DNA of 6,758 bases from Candidatus Aminicenantota bacterium (lineage in GTDB: Bacteria > Acidobacteriota > Aminicenantia > Aminicenantales > Aminicenantaceae). Below the pieces are notes generated by a model. The model ran no database searches. It saw nothing but the letters and a program-made list of their open reading frames with translations, and was not told where the DNA came from. The DNA lies in the NCBI GenBank assembly GCA_030633795.1, contig DAOWCB010000076.1, positions 1 to 6,758 of the forward strand. Reading direction: 5' to 3'. Positions 1 to 5,316 of the stretch are shown piece by piece. A program made the position numbers and the translations under genes. Each line of letters begins with the position of its first letter. Position 1 is the first letter of the stretch.

Positions 1-402
1 AAAATAGGAAACAGAGTAGATATCTGTAAATCCGGTTTTCTGTTTGGCCTCCTCATCTTTTAAAAGATTTTTCCCTTCGACCATTATTTCTCTGGGGGTC
101 TGCCGAGGGAGAAATAAAAAAGATTCCTTCGTTTTTGGCGCCATAATCACAATCGCACCAGTATCTTCTATCCCAGTGAAGTAGTAAAAATCGTTATCCT
201 GCCTGAAATGCCCTCCGGGCGTAGGCATACAATCTCCAAACAAGACAATCATTCCACCTTCCAACCGGTTCATCAATTCTCCTCTGCGTCCAATCATTTC
301 CTGTTTGGAAAATCCTACTCTCTGGGAAAACAGCTCCGGTTGGAAGAAAAAAACAAACAAAAGCAAAGCCAAAGGGATTAACCAGAATTTATTCCGGGAC
401 AT
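1..402 (-). CDS. Secreted Xaa-Pro aminopeptidase, N-terminal part (cut by window edge)
   Basis: Only the first 134 codons are inside the window; the frame is still open at position 1. Residues 1-26 form a signal peptide (basic start, long Leu/Phe core, likely cut after LFS), so the protein is exported. The rest matches the N-terminal, creatinase-like domain of aminopeptidase P enzymes. RRGELMNRL is at about 39-47, GGMIVLFGD at 49-57 and FRQDNDFYYFTGIEDTGA at 66-83, followed by a strand carrying LFLPRQTP. In this family that domain precedes a C-terminal pita-bread domain that binds two metals and removes an N-terminal residue ahead of proline; the catalytic half is not visible here. The ATG has a good Shine-Dalgarno (AGGAGA, 5 nt away) that overlaps the stop codon of the nucleotidase gene. 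The two genes therefore very likely share a transcript and are translationally coupled. Confidence 0.85.
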   Translation of the reverse strand, partial: MSRNKFWLIPLALLLFVFFFQPELFSQRVGFSKQEMIGRRGELMNRLEGGMIVLFGDCMPTPGGHFRQDNDFYYFTGIEDTGAIVIMAPKTKESFLFLPRQTPREIMVEGKNLLKDEEAKQKTGFTDIYSVSYF

Positions 403-407
403 GATAT

Positions 408-413
408 TCTCCT
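408..413 (-). promoter_or_regulatory. Ribosome binding site overlapping upstream stop codon
   Basis: On the minus strand AGGAGA lies 5 nt before the ATG of the aminopeptidase gene. Its first two bases are the last two bases of the nucleotidase stop codon TAG. Ribosomes finishing the nucleotidase are thus placed directly on the next start, which supports translational coupling and fixes the aminopeptidase start. Confidence 0.75.
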
Positions 414-1923
414 AATTGTCGATTTTGACGATTCTTCCTTCGATTTTGTTATCGAGGAGTTGGTACTTTTCCAGCCAGTTGATCAGAACTTGATTGATGA
501 AAACTCCTGTATCCTTGTTTTTACCAACTGGAAAACCGAAATATTTGTCTTCGGCCTGGCTAACCAGGTAATTGTTGCTCACGACGGTAAAGGTATTGTC
601 GGGATGCAGGAGTTTTCCTTCTTTTACCAGAATCTTCCCGTTAATAGCGATGCCCTCAATCCGTTGCCCCAGAGATTTCGAACTTTTAGAATGATAGGAA
701 TAGCTCATACCCGATACTTGGAGCCTATCCCAGTCTTTTTCGACATCGTGTTCGAGAAGATCTTTGATCTCCTTGCCGGTGAGTTGAAAAACAACAAGGG
801 TATTACGGAAAGGAGACACCTCGAAGATATCTCCCTTTGTGATCGGGCCAGCCAGAATGCCATCCCTGATTCCTCCAGAGTTATGAAAACCTATTTCTGC
901 TCCGGTTTTCCAGCGCATGACATCCGTTATCCAGTTTCCCAAAGCATTCTCGACAAATTTTCCCTTACGGAAATAGTCTTGCTTTGCTTCGCCGATTACC
1001 TTGGCATATTCTGATCCGACCGCTTCATCCGTATGTTTGACCAAGGCTTTTATTTGAGGGGATGGTTTTAATTGAACATCTGCCCAAAGCTTGATCTGTT
1101 TTCCCTCATAATCCGCCACGCAGTCGTCTTGGACATCCACCTTTAAATAACCCAGCGATCTCTGATGTCCGAGAGTGGACTGGATCAACACACCATTGAC
1201 CTCCTCGAACCGGCCTTCTTCTGATGCGACCAACATGATATCGATTCCTGAAACATTTTTGGCGATATCCATAGCTTCATGATATTTCCCATGAAATAAT
1301 ACAACAATCAGGTCTGTCTTTTTGTCCAATTCGAGTATCTTGGACTTCAGTGTAGGAACAACCTGAAGAACATCTAAATCAATGATTCGTTCCTTCAATA
1401 CTTCTATCAAGAATTTTTCTGACATGATCCCGACAAATCCCACATTCAGTCCTCCCACTTTGGATACATGGTAAGGCTTCACAGGAAGAAGTTCTCCGGA
1501 TTCTTTATAAACGATATTGGACATGACAGTAGGGAAATTCGCCAGCCGGGCCAAACCCAAAGCATTTTTGTAACCCAAATCGAAGTCGTGATTGCCAAAA
1601 CACCAGATATCACACCCCAATCTGTTCAAATACTCGATCATCAATCCACCTGTAACGTTCTTGTATACCACCTCCGTTGCCAGTGTGCCGGTCATGACAT
1701 CTCCTGTGTCGATAAAAAAGACATGGTCTTCCTTTTCCCTGATGGCATTTATGTAATGCCCAGTGGCTTCCATGCCACCCACCCATCTTTCACCCTCTTT
1801 AAATTGTTTATAGATCCCATGGGTGTCGTTCGAATGGAGAAAAACGATAGTTTCCGAAAAGAGAGGAATGACCGTGAAGAACAAAAAGATGAAAACATAA
1901 ATAAAGGACTTGAGTTTGTTCAC
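412..1923 (-). CDS. Secreted 5'-nucleotidase / UshA-like metallophosphoesterase with divergent active site
   Basis: The 503-residue length and two-domain layout are those of bacterial UshA-type 5'-nucleotidases. Residues 1-23 are a signal peptide (probable cut after PLFS). The N-terminal metallophosphatase domain shows HSNDTHG (30-36; Asp33 and His35), DTGD (72-75) and GNHDFD (110-115; Asn111 and His112), and a His at 211 (LFHGKYH). The C-terminal substrate domain shows NSGGIR (348-353), PFRN (371-374), LTGKEIKDLLE (381-391) and VSGMSYSY (403-410). Two family motifs have changed. The metal-binding GHxH/GHxQ that should follow GIDIM reads VASEE (232-236), and the usual GGDGY loop reads AEDKY (457-461). 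A role in stripping phosphate from extracellular nucleotides or related phosphoesters is therefore likely by family but not assured. The start is GTG at 1921-1923. It is the start that gives the whole signal peptide, there is no ATG just upstream, and no Shine-Dalgarno precedes it. A strong promoter lies immediately upstream. Confidence 0.88.
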   Translation of the reverse strand: MNKLKSFIYVFIFLFFTVIPLFSETIVFLHSNDTHGIYKQFKEGERWVGGMEATGHYINAIREKEDHVFFIDTGDVMTGTLATEVVYKNVTGGLMIEYLNRLGCDIWCFGNHDFDLGYKNALGLARLANFPTVMSNIVYKESGELLPVKPYHVSKVGGLNVGFVGIMSEKFLIEVLKERIIDLDVLQVVPTLKSKILELDKKTDLIVVLFHGKYHEAMDIAKNVSGIDIMLVASEEGRFEEVNGVLIQSTLGHQRSLGYLKVDVQDDCVADYEGKQIKLWADVQLKPSPQIKALVKHTDEAVGSEYAKVIGEAKQDYFRKGKFVENALGNWITDVMRWKTGAEIGFHNSGGIRDGILAGPITKGDIFEVSPFRNTLVVFQLTGKEIKDLLEHDVEKDWDRLQVSGMSYSYHSKSSKSLGQRIEGIAINGKILVKEGKLLHPDNTFTVVSNNYLVSQAEDKYFGFPVGKNKDTGVFINQVLINWLEKYQLLDNKIEGRIVKIDN

Positions 1924-1930
1924 AAAAATG

Positions 1931-1960
1931 CTTATAGCACAGAAAAAAAAATAATGTCAA
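1931..1960 (-). promoter_or_regulatory. Sigma70-type promoter of the nucleotidase-aminopeptidase pair, probably leaderless
   Basis: On the minus strand a perfect TTGACA (1960-1955) and TATAAG (1936-1931, 5 of 6 consensus) are separated by 18 bp. A TGC directly before the -10 makes it an extended -10. The spacer contains nine consecutive T. The predicted transcription start falls at about 1924-1923, on or next to the first base of the GTG start codon, and no Shine-Dalgarno is present, so translation would be leaderless. Confidence 0.65.
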
Positions 1961-1981
1961 ATGGCGTGATCCGATCTGTGG

Positions 1982-3064
1982 CTAGTTTTGGATAACTTTG
2001 TAGGTCGCTTTCTCCAGGAATAAATTGTCTTCCTCATCCGATCGGACAAAATACATGTGGTTCTTCGAAATGTGCAGGGGCATATCGGTTATATGTGTAG
2101 CTCCCAGGAATTCACCTTTTACCGAAAAAATATCCACTGGAATCGGGCCAGACTCCTCTGTGATGTCATTTTTTATCCGAAACACAAAGACATGTTCATC
2201 CGTCAGCAATACCTGGCTAAAAAAGATCTTTTTTTCCGGAATTTTTTTGACAAGATTCCGAACAACACTCCTGTGCCATCCGCGTTCCTTCCCCAATTCC
2301 TCGATATCCTTTTCAAAATACTTTTTTTCCTTTTTGCTAAACTTATCGGGTTGGATATCCCTTCGAATTTGACTCGTGGGTTCTCCTTTCTCGTCCAGGA
2401 TCAATATATCGTACTTATCACCTATCCCCACAGCGGAATGGCGGCCAAAATGTGCGAATTGAAGGGAGGGAGCAAATTCTTCCCGTGAATAATTGAACAT
2501 GACCAGCCGGCCGCTATCGTCTGGGGCCGAAACCGAAAAGGCGCTTATGGGGACCTGAAAATAATTTTTTAGGATGTTGTTCTGCCTATCGACCATCACC
2601 TGGCTTCGATTATCTTCTCCCCAAACCCAACCGTAAAAACGGTCCTCACCTATGAAACTGACAGCGAGGCGCCCGTCAAGGTGAATTCGCTCGATGAAGT
2701 CCCCCTTTTCGTTCAGGAAAGACAGATTATACATTTCATCTGCAACAACGAGATGACCCTTTGGTGTCATTGCCAGGAGATGGGGATTTTGGTAATCTCC
2801 CGGCCCCTGCCCTTTTTGACCAAAAGTCAGGATAAGTTCCCCTTCAGGTGAGAATTTAAAAACCTTGTGTTCCATCCTGTCCAAAACGTACAAGTTGGAA
2901 TCAATATCCTCACAAACCGAAGCAATCGAGGCAAACATCAATTCATTCTTGCCGAGCTCAAGAGTTTTGTTGATCTGCAACTCGATCTTGTTTACAGCTC
3001 CAGCAACACCTATATTCAGGGCAATAATCCAAAGAAATAGGACAACAATGCTTTTTCTTCTCAT
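1982..3064 (-). CDS. Secreted six-bladed beta-propeller (NHL-like) protein
   Basis: This is a 360-residue protein with a signal peptide (1-23, likely cut after AGA). Blade-like repeats follow, of the form 'strand, D/N-x-NLYVLD, ..., VFKFSPEGELILTFGQKGQGPGDYQNP'. The first clear blade is at about 48-94, and a second has GHLVVADEMYNLSFLNEKGDFIERI (103-127, read in two parts). Further blades appear around residues 218-228 (DILILDEKGEP) and 309-320 (PVDIFSVKGEFL). The FG-x-KGQGPGDY signature at 81-91 is typical of the six-bladed propeller proteins abundant in Bacteroidota and Aminicenantes-type genomes. A charged Lys/Glu-rich segment (240-280) interrupts the propeller. Such proteins bind ligands or partners; no catalytic residues are evident and the function is unknown. 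The ATG is the only plausible start in its frame. It lacks a well-placed Shine-Dalgarno (nearest is GGAAG, 12 nt away) but lies directly behind a promoter. It ends 58 nt before the nucleotidase gene. Confidence 0.85.
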   Translation of the reverse strand: MRRKSIVVLFLWIIALNIGVAGAVNKIELQINKTLELGKNELMFASIASVCEDIDSNLYVLDRMEHKVFKFSPEGELILTFGQKGQGPGDYQNPHLLAMTPKGHLVVADEMYNLSFLNEKGDFIERIHLDGRLAVSFIGEDRFYGWVWGEDNRSQVMVDRQNNILKNYFQVPISAFSVSAPDDSGRLVMFNYSREEFAPSLQFAHFGRHSAVGIGDKYDILILDEKGEPTSQIRRDIQPDKFSKKEKKYFEKDIEELGKERGWHRSVVRNLVKKIPEKKIFFSQVLLTDEHVFVFRIKNDITEESGPIPVDIFSVKGEFLGATHITDMPLHISKNHMYFVRSDEEDNLFLEKATYKVIQN

Positions 3065-3070
3065 TATATG

Positions 3071-3100
3071 ATTATACTTCCACTCCGGAACAAATGTTAA
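3071..3100 (-). promoter_or_regulatory. Sigma70-type promoter of the beta-propeller gene, probably leaderless
   Basis: On the minus strand TTAACA (3100-3095, 5 of 6) and a perfect TATAAT (3076-3071) are 18 bp apart. Only six bases (CATATA) separate the -10 from the ATG, so the expected +1 is the A of the start codon. This makes an independent, leaderless transcript likely for the propeller gene. It would be separate from the small gene upstream, although read-through from that gene is possible. Confidence 0.6.
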
Positions 3101-3168
3101 GCTGAATAATCCAGGTAAATTTGATTTTTGGAATGGCGCAATAATCTTTGCTGAAGTTGAGGATATAC

Positions 3169-3558
3169 CTATTGCTTTTTAAGTTCGATGTCGCCCTGAT
3201 CCCCTTCTCCGGTCTCCCAGTACCCTTTCATCGTATCGCCTTCCACTTCGAGAGTAATCCAAACAGTCATAGTTTCCATTTCCTGTGCGAGCGAAAAGTT
3301 AAATGTCAGAGTGCCGTCGTTGAATTCCATATCCTCACATTCTGTATCCATCAGCATCCCAAGGGAATCGGTTATCGTGGCCGTGTATTCGCCTTCTTCC
3401 TTTTTGATAACGAGTGTCATCCCATCTTCCCCTTGGTCAGGAACGACTGTGGATCCTTCCCACGTTCCGGTCAGGTCGACTTCTTGACTGAAGGAAATCA
3501 CAGAGCAAAAGGCAATCAGAAAAACAAATAGAACTAAATAGATTGATGATTTCTTCAT
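3169..3558 (-). CDS. Small secreted acidic protein, lipocalin-like beta-barrel style, function unknown
   Basis: This 129-residue protein has an N-terminal signal peptide (MKKSSIYLVLF onward, likely cut near ISFS at 21-24). There is no acceptable lipobox: the Cys at 18 is preceded by Ala-Phe, so it is probably soluble periplasmic or secreted. The mature part opens with LTGTWEG (29-35) and alternates short strands with turns: TLVIKKEEGEYTATITD (48-64), GTLTFNFSL (82-90), TVWITLEVEGDTMKGYW (98-114). This 'GTW-x-G ... GDTMKGYW' pattern is common in small beta-barrel or lipocalin-like domains of secreted proteins. It is strongly acidic, Met-rich and has one Cys (74) in the mature chain. No catalytic motif is visible and I do not recognise a named family. 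The start is well supported by a strong Shine-Dalgarno 5 nt upstream. The next gene on the strand, the propeller protein, begins 104 nt downstream. Confidence 0.8.
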   Translation of the reverse strand: MKKSSIYLVLFVFLIAFCSVISFSQEVDLTGTWEGSTVVPDQGEDGMTLVIKKEEGEYTATITDSLGMLMDTECEDMEFNDGTLTFNFSLAQEMETMTVWITLEVEGDTMKGYWETGEGDQGDIELKKQ

Positions 3559-3563
3559 GAGCT

Positions 3564-3570
3564 CCTCCTT
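3564..3570 (-). promoter_or_regulatory. Strong Shine-Dalgarno of the small acidic protein gene
   Basis: AAGGAGG on the minus strand lies 5 nt before the ATG at 3558. It is the best ribosome binding site in the window and contrasts with the propeller and nucleotidase genes, which have none. Confidence 0.8.
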
Positions 3571-3577
3571 TTAATCT

Positions 3578-3597
3578 GGATAATTCATAAATTATCC
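3578..3597. repeat. Perfect inverted repeat (8-bp arms, 4-bp loop) in the divergent control region
   Basis: GGATAATT and AATTATCC flank CATA exactly. The palindrome sits 19 nt upstream of the small protein's ATG and 7 nt upstream of its Shine-Dalgarno. It has no U-run on either strand, so an intrinsic terminator is unlikely. A dimeric regulator site or a leader hairpin is more plausible. The left arm overlaps one copy of the CTGRATWATTCA-like motif (3575-3588). Confidence 0.6.
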
Positions 3598-3642
3598 TAG
3601 TTACCCTGAATTATTCATTTAAGAGTTTATTAAGTTCATCAT

Positions 3643-3648
3643 ATTATA
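3643..3648 (-). promoter_or_regulatory. Possible -10 box for the small acidic protein gene
   Basis: A perfect TATAAT reads on the minus strand. It would give a leader of roughly 75-80 nt that includes the inverted repeat and the strong Shine-Dalgarno. No good -35 is seen at 16-18 bp (the hexamers there are GAACTT-like); an ATGACA lies too far away at 23 bp. The call rests on the -10 alone in AT-rich DNA. Confidence 0.3.
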
Positions 3649-3766
3649 CGCAAACAGGTGGGAAAAAGTTCTGTCATAACTTAATTCTGTCACAATAGAT
3701 TTGTTGGTTCTCTTCTAAAAAAATAATAATCGAACATGCGAGACATTTCCTTGACTTAAGTCTAAT

Positions 3767-3795
3767 TTGATTACTCTATTTTCCTATGCCATAAT
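3767..3795 (+). promoter_or_regulatory. Promoter of the sulfatase-fold gene
   Basis: TTGATT (3767-3772) and CATAAT (3790-3795) are 17 bp apart, with TGC directly before the -10 (extended -10). The predicted start is near 3802, giving a leader of about 25 nt. A less good alternative is TTGACT at 3751-3756 with TCTATT 18 bp further on. Confidence 0.5.
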
Positions 3796-3800
3796 ATTTA

Positions 3801-3815
3801 CCTTCCTTCGGAGGG
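3801..3815 (+). promoter_or_regulatory. Hairpin covering the Shine-Dalgarno of the sulfatase-fold gene
   Basis: CCTTCC (3801-3806) can pair with GGAGGG (3810-3815) across a TTC loop, with one G-U pair. The 3' arm is the only Shine-Dalgarno for the ATG at 3827 (11-12 nt spacing, long). The hairpin would form at the very 5' end of the predicted transcript. A two-codon frame ATG ATT TAG (3817-3825) lies between it and the real start. Together these suggest weak or controlled translation initiation. Confidence 0.4.
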
Positions 3816-3826
3816 AATGATTTAGC

Positions 3827-5305
3827 ATGAAAAAGGAAGGACAAAAGCATCCCAACATCATCCTGATCGTTATCGATGCGCTCCGAGCCAGAAACCTCGG
3901 CTGTTACGGCGGAGAAACAAATTCTAGCCCCAACATCGATGAGTTAGCCAAGGGTGGCATCCAATTCGCTAACTGTTACGCCTGTTGGAACACAACCGAT
4001 CAAAGCCTGACCTCCATTTTCTCCGGTAGATACCCGAGAACCCATGGCATTGTCCATCATGGCGATAAAGTCACCCCAGAAGACCTGATGACATTCAGGA
4101 AGTTGAACGGAAAATTGCTTGCGGAAATGCTGAAGGAGAAAGGATTCAAAACATATGCGGTCGACTGGATGGGAAGATGGTTCAAACGCGGATTCGATTT
4201 TTATGGCTATGAACGAGATAAAAACATCTGGCAAAAATTCTTCTATATCGTTTTTACCCTCCCCTATGTGCATTTGCGGTATATGGCCGCCAATATCTCC
4301 TTATTGAGAATCTATTCTAAAAAAAGGAAAACGTCCATTTCCTCGATGTGGAAGGGCCTGAAGGGCGTATGGAACACATTTCGGTTTACATTCGAGCTTG
4401 CAAGAGTTCAAGATGCCGATTATGTCACCAAATTAGCCCAGAAGCTCATCGACGACATTAAAGATGACAATTTTTTCCTTTTCCTTCACTATTGGGATAC
4501 CCATACACCTTACAATTGTCCAAAAAAACACATGGATCGGGATAAGCCCCGTCGTGGCTCCATCGATATCATCGCTTCAAAATACAATGGCGCGGTGAAT
4601 TATGTGGATAAGTGTATCGGGGATTTGCTCACAACTTTAAAAAACCACAAAATCCTGGAAGACACATTGATCATTATCACCTCGGATCATGGAGAAAGCC
4701 TAACGGAACATGAAATGTTTTTCGATCACCATGGATTGTATGAAGTGACCACCCATGTTCCCTTGATCGTTTTCCATCCAAAACTTTTCTCTCGCCCAAA
4801 AAAAATACAAGGGCTGATCCAGCATGTGGATCTTGTGCCGACTGTTTGTGATTACCTGGGAATAAACGATAAAGATCTAGTATGCGATGGGACCAGTATG
4901 AGGTCATTGATCAGCGGAGATAGAGAGGACATCCGAGATTTCGCCTTTTTTGAAGAGTCCTATGTGCAAAGAAAAATCGGATTGAGGAACAAAACGCATA
5001 AATATATTTATGCCCCTGACGGAATCGGCATGTGCAACTATTGTCAAAAAGTCCACGCCGGAGTCGAGGAATTGTATGATTTGGAAAGAGATCCTGAAGA
5101 AATGAATAATGTAGTCTCGGAAAACAGAATAATGGCCACTCAGATGAGAGCTAAACTGGATGAAGTGATACAGAAATTAAATTCTAAAAAGCAGCAACTC
5201 CTTGAAAAAAAAGACGTTACGAAGGCCAACCTAGAAGACCTGCAGGATCTTGCAGATCAAAAAAAGATCAAAAAGAAACTCCGCAGTCTTGGCTACATGG
5301 ACTGA
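3827..5305 (+). CDS. Alkaline-phosphatase-superfamily (sulfatase-fold) hydrolase or transferase with Thr at the nucleophile position
   Basis: This 492-residue protein matches sulfatase-fold enzymes along its length. NIILIVIDALR (10-20) gives metal ligand Asp17. SIFSGRYPRTHGI (63-75) follows the nucleophile loop, HYWDTHTPY is at 221-229, TSDHGE at 285-290 gives ligands Asp287/His288, and FDHHGLYE (299-306) and LYDLERDPEE (416-425) follow. The tail LRSLGYMD is typical of many bacterial sulfatase-family proteins. The formylglycine motif C/S-x-P-S-R is absent; aligned on the downstream Gly67 it reads T57-D-Q-S-L. Thr is the nucleophile in other superfamily branches (nucleotide pyrophosphatases, lipoteichoic-acid synthase, phosphoethanolamine transferases). 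Phosphodiester or phosphonate chemistry is therefore as likely as sulfate release. There is no signal peptide, so it is probably cytoplasmic. A basic, aromatic-rich insertion (134-192) could touch membrane. Two CxxC pairs (50/53 and 403/406) are unusual, and the last 50 residues are Lys-rich and helical. It converges on the glycosyltransferase gene, 11 bp away. Confidence 0.88.
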   Translation: MKKEGQKHPNIILIVIDALRARNLGCYGGETNSSPNIDELAKGGIQFANCYACWNTTDQSLTSIFSGRYPRTHGIVHHGDKVTPEDLMTFRKLNGKLLAEMLKEKGFKTYAVDWMGRWFKRGFDFYGYERDKNIWQKFFYIVFTLPYVHLRYMAANISLLRIYSKKRKTSISSMWKGLKGVWNTFRFTFELARVQDADYVTKLAQKLIDDIKDDNFFLFLHYWDTHTPYNCPKKHMDRDKPRRGSIDIIASKYNGAVNYVDKCIGDLLTTLKNHKILEDTLIIITSDHGESLTEHEMFFDHHGLYEVTTHVPLIVFHPKLFSRPKKIQGLIQHVDLVPTVCDYLGINDKDLVCDGTSMRSLISGDREDIRDFAFFEESYVQRKIGLRNKTHKYIYAPDGIGMCNYCQKVHAGVEELYDLERDPEEMNNVVSENRIMATQMRAKLDEVIQKLNSKKQQLLEKKDVTKANLEDLQDLADQKKIKKKLRSLGYMD

Positions 5306-5316
5306 TCTATACGAGC

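Noticed and set aside
460..1014. 184-codon plus-strand open frame inside the nucleotidase gene
   Set aside because: It lies wholly antisense to a gene with clear family motifs, has no recognisable domain, and no convincing ribosome site; it is a shadow frame.
1924..1981. Intrinsic terminator suggested by nine T in the 58-nt gap after the propeller gene
   Set aside because: No stable hairpin precedes the T-run on the minus strand; the run lies in the promoter spacer of the nucleotidase gene.
1468..1995. 175-codon plus-strand open frame overlapping the 5' end of the nucleotidase
   Set aside because: Antisense to the signal peptide and catalytic motifs of a real gene; translated product has no family resemblance.
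3136..3176. GCAATA/TATTGC pairing just downstream of the small acidic protein gene as a terminator
   Set aside because: The arms are only six bases with a loop of about 26 nt and no U-run follows.
3490..3520. Lipoprotein signal in the small acidic protein (Cys18)
   Set aside because: The residues before the Cys are Ile-Ala-Phe; Phe at -1 does not fit a lipobox, so a type I signal peptide is preferred.
3751..3780. TTGACT-18-TCTATT as main promoter of the sulfatase-fold gene
   Set aside because: The -10 is poor (4 of 6) compared with the extended -10 TGC-CATAAT further downstream; kept only as an alternative.
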